This document shows, piece by piece, positions 1 to 5,786 of a stretch of 5,786 nucleotides of DNA (positions within the stretch are counted from its first letter, which is position 1; every line of letters starts with the position of its first letter). The stretch comes from a bacterium. GTDB lineage: Bacteria > Patescibacteriota > Patescibacteriia > Buchananbacterales > UBA6539. A program made the translations under genes and the position numbers. A model generated the notes under the pieces. The model was not told where the DNA came from. It made no database searches and saw nothing but the letters and a program-made list of their open reading frames with translations. The DNA is taken from the NCBI GenBank assembly GCA_023246815.1, contig JAHFHR010000049.1:1-5786 (forward strand), read 5' to 3'.

Positions 1-2601
1 GAGCTGAGCTAAGTCAGCAACGGCCTGGTCAGTTACTTCAAAACCAATACCCTTGCTGGATAAATTGGCTTGAATTTTTTTGAGCATTAGTCTCGTGATT
101 GCTTGTACGTCTTGCATAGATAACGGTTTAAAGACAACAACGCCGTCAAAACGGTTTAAAAATTCTGGTCGAAAGTACTGGTGCAGCATACCTTCCATGA
201 GAGTATTTCTAATCTGCTCTACGGCCACACCAGCCTGTACTTGCTCCTGAATAAACTGAGTAGCGGCATTTGAGGTGGCAATAATAATGGTATTGGTGAA
301 ATCAACAGTACGACCAACGTTGTCAGTAACGCGACCGTCGTCCATAATTTGCAAAAAAATATTGAGGATATCAGGGTGCGCTTTTTCAATCTCATCAAGT
401 AGTATCAGTGAAAATGGATTTTTACGCACGGCCTCAGATAACAACCCGCCGCTGTCTCCGCCGTAGCCGGGTGGCGCGCCAATTAAACGATTGATGCTGG
501 CTTTTTCTTGATACTCGGACATATCAAGTCTGATCATGTTGTTTTCGTTACTAAAGTAGACGGCAGCTACGGTCTTTGCCAGCTCGGTTTTACCAACACC
601 GGTCGGACCTAAAAAGAGCAAGTTAACAATCGGTCGTACGACATCACGCATTTCCGCCCGCGCCCGGCGCAGGCTTGATGCCACCATGTCAACGGCTTCA
701 ACTTGATCAATCACCCGTTCATGAATTTTTTGTTCAAGGCTGAGCAACTTTTCGGATTCTTCTTGAGTAATTTCCGTTAACGGGATATTAGTTTTGGCAG
801 ATAGTACTGCTGCTACATCATTTGCCGAAATAACTGCATTTTTACCCCGTTCAGCACTAATACCCGTGGCCACTTCTTGTAAAATTTCAATGGCTTTTTC
901 CGGCAACTGGCGATCATGCATGTAGCGACTGGACAGTTCAATGGTTTTAGCAATCGCATCGTATGAAAAAAATATCTGATTTTTATACTCAATGCTCCCC
1001 ACCTTAGACTCAAGGATTTGGATCGCTTCGTTGCCGGTTACCTCTTTAATATCTATTTTTTCAAGCGCATTGCCCAAAGAGCTATTGTTTTCAATATACC
1101 GGCGGTACTCTCCAGGAGTGGTACTGGCCAGTGCTAGGATACTGCCACTACTCAATGACTTAGCAAGTACGTCCGCTAAATCAATACTACCTTGATTGCC
1201 GGAGGTGATACCCGTCATGTCATGAATATCATCAATATATAAAAGGATATTGCCACTACGGCGGATTTCACCAAGGACGATTAACAGACGCTGCTGTGCC
1301 TCGGTTGCGGGCACACCGCTCACCAGTCGAGCAATGCTCAAGCTCACTAAACGTTTATCCTTTAAGAATTTGGGGACGTTTTCCTCCACCATGTACTGCG
1401 CAATGCCTTCAATAATGGCGTCTTTGCCAACACCATGTTCGCCAACGAGCATCACGCTTCGACGGGTGCCGCCCTGCATAATCTGAAAAATAGTTTTGAT
1501 TTCTCGTTCCCGACCAATGACCGGCATCAGGTACCCACCGCGTGCCAGCAGCGTAAGATCCTGTGAAAATGCGTCAAGTACCGGTGTGGCAATAGCGGTC
1601 ATTGCTCGGTCCATATTATTTTTTGGTTTGAGCAGCGCCCGGTGTTGAAATTGTTGCCACTGCTGCCGCAACTGTTGTTTGATACGCAGCCAGGCAACCA
1701 CATTTTTGATTTTGTCCGTTTCAATATTTAAGTCATAGAGCAACTCTTTGACGTCGTTATCTTGAGCAGAAACTGCCTCTAGTAGTTCGGTTACCTCAAC
1801 TTTTTTTTGTCGGAACTGGTAGGCTAAAAAATATGCTTCAAATAACAGTTGTTGTACCTGTGGACCAATAATCACCACCTGGCCAGTACCAATGTCTGGC
1901 TGTAGTTGTAAGTTATTTCTAATTTTACTTTTTAACTTAGAAAACGGTACGCCGATACGACTAAAAATAATCTGCGTTTGTTCAAACCCTAGTAATGCAA
2001 TCATGAGATGAATTGGTGCGACATAGGCATCGTTGAATCGATGGGTCGCCTGCCAGGCTTTAGTGATTGCTTGATGGGCGTGGGTAGTGAAATAATCGGC
2101 AACATCCACCATTTTATTGCGGGGCAACGTTTTTGTTTGTTCCCAAGTAATTTGCCGAAATACCGGTATCACCCCTTCAAATTTTTTTTTAGGAATGTGT
2201 TTCAGCTTTTCCAGTTCACGTTGGAAGCGGTAGAGTAGATAGCAGTCGGTCCCCAGTGACAGCCAAAAAATAAACAGCTGCCAACTTCGCGCACGGTAAA
2301 AATTAAGGACGGGTTGACCGCTGGCAATAAATAAAAATAGTGCCCAGCTCAGCAGCACTACTCCCAGTGCGCCGAACAGCAGTAGGGTGAAATTAATACT
2401 GTTGCGCACAATCAGTCTGGTCTGATCCTGCGCAATTTGCAGAAATGAAATTTTTTTACCCCAATACAGTAACACGCTACCGGTCCAGGCCTTCATCGGC
2501 ATATGGTGGCATTCTTCGCAGGTTTTTTTATCAACCAGTCCCCGTCCAGCACAGCTGGGGCACGTGAGAAATTGGAGCTTTGGTTGTTGTAGCTCTTCCA
2601 T
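1..2601 (-). CDS. Membrane-anchored Clp/Hsp100-family AAA+ ATPase (3' end outside window)
   Basis: 867 codons are open from the ATG at 2601 to the left edge, so the C-terminus is missing. Domains in order: a DnaJ-like zinc motif (C14-x2-C17-x-G-x-G ... C28-x2-C31); two hydrophobic helices (about 71-93 and 107-125) that would put both ends in the cytoplasm; a Clp N-domain (about 168-315, with the APIHLMIALL signature); AAA+ module 1 (about 345-560); AAA+ module 2 (about 620 onward). Module 2 is canonical: Walker A GPTGVGKT 665-672, Walker B LLDE with D736/E737, pore loop PPGYGG, sensor TSN 776-778, arginine finger in FRPEFLNR (R817). Module 1 looks inactive: GEHGVGKD (387-394) has Asp for Ser/Thr, IDD (D457/D458) replaces IDE, the pore loop SGVPATEAQ has no aromatic residue, and GNAL (510-513) stands where ClpC has ERRF. 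There is no M-domain coiled coil and no VGF-type ClpP loop. An AAGGA at 2614-2618 precedes the start by 12 bases. It is closest to ClpC/ClpB by sequence, but should not be called ClpC by function. The family call is firm; the role as a membrane-tethered unfoldase is inferred. Confidence 0.93.
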   Translation of the reverse strand, partial: MEELQQPKLQFLTCPSCAGRGLVDKKTCEECHHMPMKAWTGSVLLYWGKKISFLQIAQDQTRLIVRNSINFTLLLFGALGVVLLSWALFLFIASGQPVLNFYRARSWQLFIFWLSLGTDCYLLYRFQRELEKLKHIPKKKFEGVIPVFRQITWEQTKTLPRNKMVDVADYFTTHAHQAITKAWQATHRFNDAYVAPIHLMIALLGFEQTQIIFSRIGVPFSKLKSKIRNNLQLQPDIGTGQVVIIGPQVQQLLFEAYFLAYQFRQKKVEVTELLEAVSAQDNDVKELLYDLNIETDKIKNVVAWLRIKQQLRQQWQQFQHRALLKPKNNMDRAMTAIATPVLDAFSQDLTLLARGGYLMPVIGREREIKTIFQIMQGGTRRSVMLVGEHGVGKDAIIEGIAQYMVEENVPKFLKDKRLVSLSIARLVSGVPATEAQQRLLIVLGEIRRSGNILLYIDDIHDMTGITSGNQGSIDLADVLAKSLSSGSILALASTTPGEYRRYIENNSSLGNALEKIDIKEVTGNEAIQILESKVGSIEYKNQIFFSYDAIAKTIELSSRYMHDRQLPEKAIEILQEVATGISAERGKNAVISANDVAAVLSAKTNIPLTEITQEESEKLLSLEQKIHERVIDQVEAVDMVASSLRRARAEMRDVVRPIVNLLFLGPTGVGKTELAKTVAAVYFSNENNMIRLDMSEYQEKASINRLIGAPPGYGGDSGGLLSEAVRKNPFSLILLDEIEKAHPDILNIFLQIMDDGRVTDNVGRTVDFTNTIIIATSNAATQFIQEQVQAGVAVEQIRNTLMEGMLHQYFRPEFLNRFDGVVVFKPLSMQDVQAITRLMLKKIQANLSSKGIGFEVTDQAVADLAQL

Positions 2602-2618
2602 ATATTATAAAAGTCCTT
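2602..2618 (-). promoter_or_regulatory. Ribosome binding site of the Clp ATPase gene
   Basis: On the minus strand AAGGA (2614-2618) sits 12 bases before the ATG at 2601 and lies inside the last codons of the upstream membrane-protein gene. The spacing is somewhat long. Its location, with only 3 bases between stop and start, fits translational coupling of the two genes. Confidence 0.5.
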
Positions 2619-2979
2619 GAGCGTTGTACCACAGTTGGTACACTACCAGTGGCGGTAAAAAAATCCACAGCGCAAAGAAAAAGCAATAGATGAGAGACCA
2701 AAAAACCAACCCCACTGTTCTTACTATAATTTGAATAAGTCGCATGAAAAAACTGATGATGCGCCCTTCAATGTCATATTGGCCGAACATCGGAGTGAAG
2801 ATATTGCGCAGCCACACCCCAATACCAAGAGCTTCTGCTTGTTCTTTGATGTTGCGGCCAGTGGATAGCACCGCATTAACTAAACCTTTGGTGTACCACC
2901 AAATTGGCCAAAACAAGATGTCGCCAATAATATCCACGGCGACGAATTGCAATGATGTGATTGCAAGATTTTTACGCAT
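2605..2979 (-). CDS. Small multi-pass membrane protein of unknown function, paired with the Clp ATPase
   Basis: This is a 124-residue protein that I do not assign to a named family. Hydrophobic stretches lie at about 12-29 (with the WPIWWY aromatic cluster) and about 83-118, the latter long enough for two membrane helices. Between them is a polar, probably interfacial segment (about 40-80) containing FGQYDIEGRIISFF, the part most likely to be conserved. No catalytic motif, signal-peptidase site or cysteine pair is evident. The start at 2979 is supported by a TATAAT box 12 bases upstream and by the absence of an earlier in-frame start close to it; there is no Shine-Dalgarno, so the message may be leaderless. 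The stop is 3 bases from the Clp start, so the two are almost certainly one transcript. By position it could be a membrane partner, adaptor or substrate of the ATPase. That role is inferred from adjacency alone. Confidence 0.85.
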   Translation of the reverse strand: MRKNLAITSLQFVAVDIIGDILFWPIWWYTKGLVNAVLSTGRNIKEQAEALGIGVWLRNIFTPMFGQYDIEGRIISFFMRLIQIIVRTVGLVFWSLIYCFFFALWIFLPPLVVYQLWYNAQGLL

Positions 2980-2983
2980 AATT

Positions 2984-2999
2984 ATTTTAAATTATACCA
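2984..2999 (-). promoter_or_regulatory. Extended -10 promoter for the membrane protein-Clp unit
   Basis: The minus strand carries TATAAT at 2996-2991 preceded by TGG (2999-2997), giving the TGn-TATAAT extended -10 pattern. No good TTGACA-like -35 is seen 16-18 bases upstream, which an extended -10 can tolerate. Initiation 6-8 bases downstream of the box would leave only a few untranslated bases before the ATG at 2979. No Shine-Dalgarno is present there, consistent with a leaderless or near-leaderless message. It lies just after a probable terminator, supporting a transcription-unit boundary here. Confidence 0.5.
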
Positions 3000-3017
3000 C
3001 AAATCTTACGTTTTACG

Positions 3018-3042
3018 AAAAGAGACTACTTTTAGAGTAGCC
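3018..3042 (-). terminator. Probable intrinsic terminator overlapping the tgt stop codon
   Basis: On the minus strand GGCTACT (3042-3036), loop CTAAA (3035-3031) and AGTAGTC (3030-3024) form a 7-bp stem with one G-T pair, followed by TCTTTT (3023-3018). The stem begins in the last two Leu codons of tgt and its loop contains part of the TAA. The stem is short and the T tract is interrupted by C, so termination may be partial. The promoter immediately downstream supports a boundary here. Confidence 0.45.
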
Positions 3043-4165
3043 CTTTTTGGATGTTTTTTCTGATATCTGCCATGAGTGTCAGATAAAATTCTAGATTATG
3101 AAGTGTTGCCAGTCGCATCGCCAGCGGCTCCTGTGTCTTAAACAAGTGGTGGAGGTAGGCTTTTGAGTACTGTTTAAGATTGGTCTGATTGATTGGCGAA
3201 AAGTCTTTGGCAAATTTGGCATTGGTGATGTTGATGGTTTTATAAAATGTACCTTCCCTAGTCCCTCTCCCCTTGCGGGAGAGGGTGCCCCGAGCTTGTC
3301 GAGGGGCGGGTGAGGGGTTTTTCCAGATATACAGTCGGCCATGCCGTGCTTCACGAGTCGGAATGACACAATCAAACATATCAATACCATGCTGGACTGC
3401 GGTGACGATTTCTTCTGGTCGGCCCAGACCCATGAGGTAGCGCGGCTTTGTTTCCGGCAGCTCAGCCACGGTCCAGTTTAAAATATTTTTCATTTTATTT
3501 CTCGGCTCACCAACCGCCACGCCCCCAATAGCATAGCCATCAAAATTAAGTTTCACTAATTCACGAGCTGACTCTAGTCGTAGCTGTTTATGGGTTCCTC
3601 CCTGAACAATACCAAACAGCGCGTACTTAGCTTTAATCTTTTTTTTATGTGCAATGCAGCGTTTGGCCCAACGAGTAGTGCGTTGCATCGCCTGCTCCAC
3701 CGCGGCATACTCAGCTGGATAGCCAATAACATCGTCAAACGCCATAGCAATGTCCACACCCAGTTCATGTTGGACGGTCATTGATTTTTCCGGAGGCAGC
3801 AGATATCGAGTACCACTACTAGGATCGGCGAATTGTACACCATGTTCGGTAATCTTGCGAAATTTTGATAATGAAAAAACTTGAAAACCACCAGAGTCAG
3901 TTAAAATCGGACCTGACCACTGCATAAACGCATGCAGTCCACCAGCCCGTTTAATAATTGGCGTTCCTGGTGCAAGCATGAGATGGTAGGTATTTGATAA
4001 AATAATCTGCGGTTCAAGTACTACAAGCTCTTCAGCGGAAATATTTTTAACCGCGGCTTTAGTAGCAACTGGCATAAAAAACGGGCCGCGGATAATGCCG
4101 TGGCGCGTTTTTAATTCGGTCAGCCGGGCGGCTGATTTTTTTGATTTTTTAACAACGCTGAACAT
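3032..4165 (-). CDS. tgt: tRNA-guanine transglycosylase (queuosine pathway), divergent
   Basis: Tgt exchanges guanine at tRNA position 34 (GUN anticodons: Asp, Asn, His, Tyr) for a 7-deazaguanine base, in the cytoplasm. The TIM-barrel hallmarks are present: TDSGGFQ with general base D90, the FDD segment (D144) of the base pocket, FGIVQGG (184-190), GGVAVGE (214-220), YLMGLGRPEE (243-252), and FDCVIPTR with nucleophile D265. Three oddities stand out. The CxCx2C zinc ligands of the C-terminal subdomain are replaced by I325, Q327 and L330, although the fourth ligand H356 remains. The pocket motif reads FDDVIGYP where bacterial enzymes usually have FDECTPYP. Residues about 283-306 are an insertion encoded by a GC-rich palindromic repeat. 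Total length (377) matches the family only because this insertion offsets a shorter C-terminus. The start ATG lies 9 bases after the preceding stop with no strong Shine-Dalgarno. The family call is firm; whether the base used is preQ1, queuine or another is open. Confidence 0.96.
   Translation of the reverse strand: MFSVVKKSKKSAARLTELKTRHGIIRGPFFMPVATKAAVKNISAEELVVLEPQIILSNTYHLMLAPGTPIIKRAGGLHAFMQWSGPILTDSGGFQVFSLSKFRKITEHGVQFADPSSGTRYLLPPEKSMTVQHELGVDIAMAFDDVIGYPAEYAAVEQAMQRTTRWAKRCIAHKKKIKAKYALFGIVQGGTHKQLRLESARELVKLNFDGYAIGGVAVGEPRNKMKNILNWTVAELPETKPRYLMGLGRPEEIVTAVQHGIDMFDCVIPTREARHGRLYIWKNPSPAPRQARGTLSRKGRGTREGTFYKTINITNAKFAKDFSPINQTNLKQYSKAYLHHLFKTQEPLAMRLATLHNLEFYLTLMADIRKNIQKGLL
3248..3319. 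repeat. GC-rich palindromic repeat inserted in frame in tgt
   Basis: On the plus strand CCCTCTCCC (3263-3271), a 5-base loop and GGGAGAGGG (3277-3285) form a perfect 9-bp hairpin. A second inverted repeat follows, GCCCC (3287-3291) with GGGGC (3303-3307) around GAGCTTGTCGA, and then GGGTGAGGGG (3308-3317). The composition is far more GC-rich than the flanking gene. Translated on the minus strand it gives a low-complexity, Arg/Pro/Gly-rich segment (about residues 283-306) absent from known Tgt proteins, in the loop between the HGRLYIW strand and the INITNAKF strand. From memory it resembles short dispersed palindromes of the CCCTCACCC...CCCTCTCCC type found in many bacterial genomes. The exact element boundaries are uncertain because no second copy lies in this window. 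Confidence 0.75.
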
Positions 4166-4174
4166 TCACGTTTA

Positions 4175-5786
4175 TTATTCGCTAATGTCTACTACCAATC
4201 CTCGTCCCCCGCCGACAACATCATCTTCAAGATTTGAGGTGACGGCTTTACCGGTTTTGGTGACCACTGACTCGGTGACGGTATCAGTACCGGACAGTAC
4301 CGGCTGGTCAATGAGAATCAGCAACTTTCCAGTTTGTTGTTTTGTTGGTGTGACCGACACGTCAAACCATAACGCTACATCGTCAAAACTTTGGTTAGGA
4401 TCAACCGTATCAAGCGACCAGGTAATGGTGTTATTAGCACTACTGAATGAAACTTTTCCTTTATTGGTTAAGAATTTATTCTCCCAGGCTACCCCCTTTG
4501 GCAGTGTCGCACTAACCGTCGTGTCTGTAAGCTCGTGGAGACTATTGGCGATTGACCAGTAAATACGAAAACTGGTTTTTTGGCCAACCACCGGCGGCAA
4601 CGGTCCGGTGCCAACGGCAATATTGTCATCATCAAAGTAACGGCCAGTGACCTGCAGTTCAACGTCAGTATTGATGGCATTGATGATTTCATCACTTTCA
4701 ACGGTTACTTCAGTGACTTCTAGCTCACCAATTTTTTGCATCGTTGCGCTCGCTTTACTGGTAACGATCAAGGCAATACCGCCACTCGGTGCGTCCTTGA
4801 GCGCCACTACCGGAATGACAAAATCAATAGTACCTTCGTCAAGCGGTCGCAATACATCAAGTGCTGGTAATTCATCTTTTGTCCAAGTGATCGTATTGCC
4901 CGACAACGTGCCGTTATTAGCATCATCAACTTTTTTAATATCAGCCACCGCACCATCGATGGTAATACTAATCACCACATCATCAAGCTCTTTTTGACCT
5001 AAATTTTTATAGACAATAGCGTAGTTTAAGGCTTCCTCAAAGCTGATTGGTTGACTCTGTGCTGACCCATTGATAATCAAATCAAGACTGAGTCGTGGAT
5101 CAATCAACTCAGTTTCCAGCGCTTGCTCTTGTTGCAATGAAAACGTGTCTGACGCTTGGTCAACAAAGCCAATTTGCGCCTTGAATGTGGCGGTAGTAAC
5201 ACCATCTTCTGGTACATATCCGCCGCTGATTTCAATAGTACCCTCTTGCTTAGCGCCCAGTGTGGTGATGATCCACTGATTGTTGAGCTGACGAGCATCA
5301 TCTTCACGAGAAAAAGGGGCTGGTGTTGATTCTTGAAATACAAAATGTGGGGGGTACTCAACTTGGATGCGGATATTTTCCAGATCCTGCTCAGCGTTAT
5401 TTTTATAGGTAATGGTATAGGTAACTTTTTTTTCGGTTAGTGTTTCGGACGGACCGGTGAGCTGTAGCTCAAGAATTGATGAGGTGATTTCGCCGCGGAA
5501 TGTTTGTGTTTCTTTAAATACAGAGCTGAAATTATCCGGCCGAAATGATGCAGTCGTTGACAGTGATCGGATAGAACCGACTTCACCAATAAGTGAACCA
5601 GTAATCTCAATACGGCCTGTACCACCAACTGCTACATCGCCAATGGTCCAGGTAGTATGGGTATCATTGTCTGACGGTGGATTGGCGCTCTCAAAAGTAA
5701 AACCATCAGGAAAACGAAAAATAAATTCTAGCTCACGGAGTGGCACCGACTCAATATTTTTATATTCAAGTACATAGGTTACCACA
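4175..5786 (-). CDS. DUF11-like repeat surface protein, C-terminal 536 residues (5' end outside window)
   Basis: The frame is open through the right edge. The first visible codons (a GTG at 5785, then VTYVLEYKN) lie inside a repeat, so the true start is upstream. Four beta-sandwich repeats of roughly 105-140 residues can be seen. Each opens with a TYxxxYKN-type strand (residues 3-10, 122-129, 254-261 and a weaker copy SFRIYWSIAN at 405-414) and has a later W-centred strand (W46, W171, W301, W456). This is the pattern of DUF11 / conserved-repeat domains in bacterial envelope and stalk proteins. The sequence is acidic, rich in Thr/Ser/Val and has no cysteine in the visible part, as expected outside the cytoplasm. 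It ends in GGGRGLVVDISE with no membrane helix, LPxTG or other sorting signal, so any anchor or signal peptide must be N-terminal. The specific function is unknown; adhesion or cell-surface scaffolding is a guess. tgt follows after 9 bases and is probably cotranscribed. Confidence 0.88.
   Translation of the reverse strand, partial: VVTYVLEYKNIESVPLRELEFIFRFPDGFTFESANPPSDNDTHTTWTIGDVAVGGTGRIEITGSLIGEVGSIRSLSTTASFRPDNFSSVFKETQTFRGEITSSILELQLTGPSETLTEKKVTYTITYKNNAEQDLENIRIQVEYPPHFVFQESTPAPFSREDDARQLNNQWIITTLGAKQEGTIEISGGYVPEDGVTTATFKAQIGFVDQASDTFSLQQEQALETELIDPRLSLDLIINGSAQSQPISFEEALNYAIVYKNLGQKELDDVVISITIDGAVADIKKVDDANNGTLSGNTITWTKDELPALDVLRPLDEGTIDFVIPVVALKDAPSGGIALIVTSKASATMQKIGELEVTEVTVESDEIINAINTDVELQVTGRYFDDDNIAVGTGPLPPVVGQKTSFRIYWSIANSLHELTDTTVSATLPKGVAWENKFLTNKGKVSFSSANNTITWSLDTVDPNQSFDDVALWFDVSVTPTKQQTGKLLILIDQPVLSGTDTVTESVVTKTGKAVTSNLEDDVVGGGRGLVVDISE

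Noticed and set aside
275..1486. Plus-strand open frames of 63-78 codons opposite the Clp gene (275-466, 992-1195, 1250-1486)
   Set aside because: They are antisense to conserved AAA+ coding sequence, and their translations show no family motifs or consistent start signals.
2604..2609. TATAAT on the minus strand just before the Clp start codon
   Set aside because: It lies only 2 bases before the ATG, so a transcript from it would start inside the coding sequence; it is more likely A/T-rich chance sequence at the gene junction.
3091..3390. 99-codon minus-strand frame overlapping tgt
   Set aside because: It is an out-of-frame shadow kept open partly by the stop-poor palindromic repeat; the tgt frame carries the catalytic motifs on both sides.
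3032..4165. tgt as a pseudogene because of the insertion and lost cysteines
   Set aside because: The frame is intact over 377 codons and the catalytic residues D90, D144 and D265 are kept, so decay is not shown.
4095..4562. 155-codon plus-strand open frame spanning the tgt/repeat-protein junction
   Set aside because: It is antisense to two well-supported genes; its Ser/Thr/Val-rich translation is what the reverse of the repeat protein's codons gives.
5763..5785. GTG at 5785 as the true start of the repeat protein
   Set aside because: The residues after it are already the first strand of a repeat domain, and no signal peptide or membrane helix follows, which an exported protein would need.

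Overview
The window reads as a piece of a bacterial chromosome in which every supported gene lies on the minus strand. Read in transcription order (right to left) it holds the C-terminal part of a large surface protein built of DUF11-like beta-sandwich repeats (runs off the right edge), a queuosine-pathway tRNA-guanine transglycosylase (tgt), a short intergenic gap with a probable terminator and a promoter, a 124-residue multi-pass membrane protein of unknown function, and a large membrane-anchored Clp/Hsp100 AAA+ ATPase (runs off the left edge). No stretch over 300 bases lacks a gene. No tRNA, rRNA, CRISPR array or transposase gene is visible.

The likely host is an uncultured bacterium, most plausibly of the Candidate Phyla Radiation / Patescibacteria. 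This rests on the overall gene style: a DUF11-repeat surface protein, a divergent tgt, and a Clp-family ATPase with its own transmembrane anchor paired with a small membrane protein. It is an inference from memory and not a taxonomic assignment.

Region by region: 4175-5786 is the repeat protein; 3032-4165 is tgt, 9 bases downstream and probably cotranscribed; 2980-3031 is the intergenic control region, with a hairpin that swallows the tgt stop codon and an extended -10 box (TGG-TATAAT) 12 bases before the next start; 2605-2979 is the small membrane protein; 1-2601 is the Clp ATPase, which starts 3 bases after it and is very likely translated from the same message.

The most notable content is the two-gene module at the left. 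The ATPase has a DnaJ-like CxxCxGxG zinc motif, two transmembrane helices and a Clp N-domain ahead of two AAA+ modules. The first module has lost four separate functional elements (Walker A Ser/Thr, Walker B Glu, pore-loop aromatic, arginine finger), while the second is canonical. The protein also lacks the coiled-coil M domain and the ClpP-docking loop. This suggests a membrane-tethered unfoldase or disaggregase that does not feed ClpP. The tgt gene is also unusual: it has lost the three zinc cysteines, has an altered substrate-pocket motif, and carries an in-frame insertion of a GC-rich palindromic repeat.
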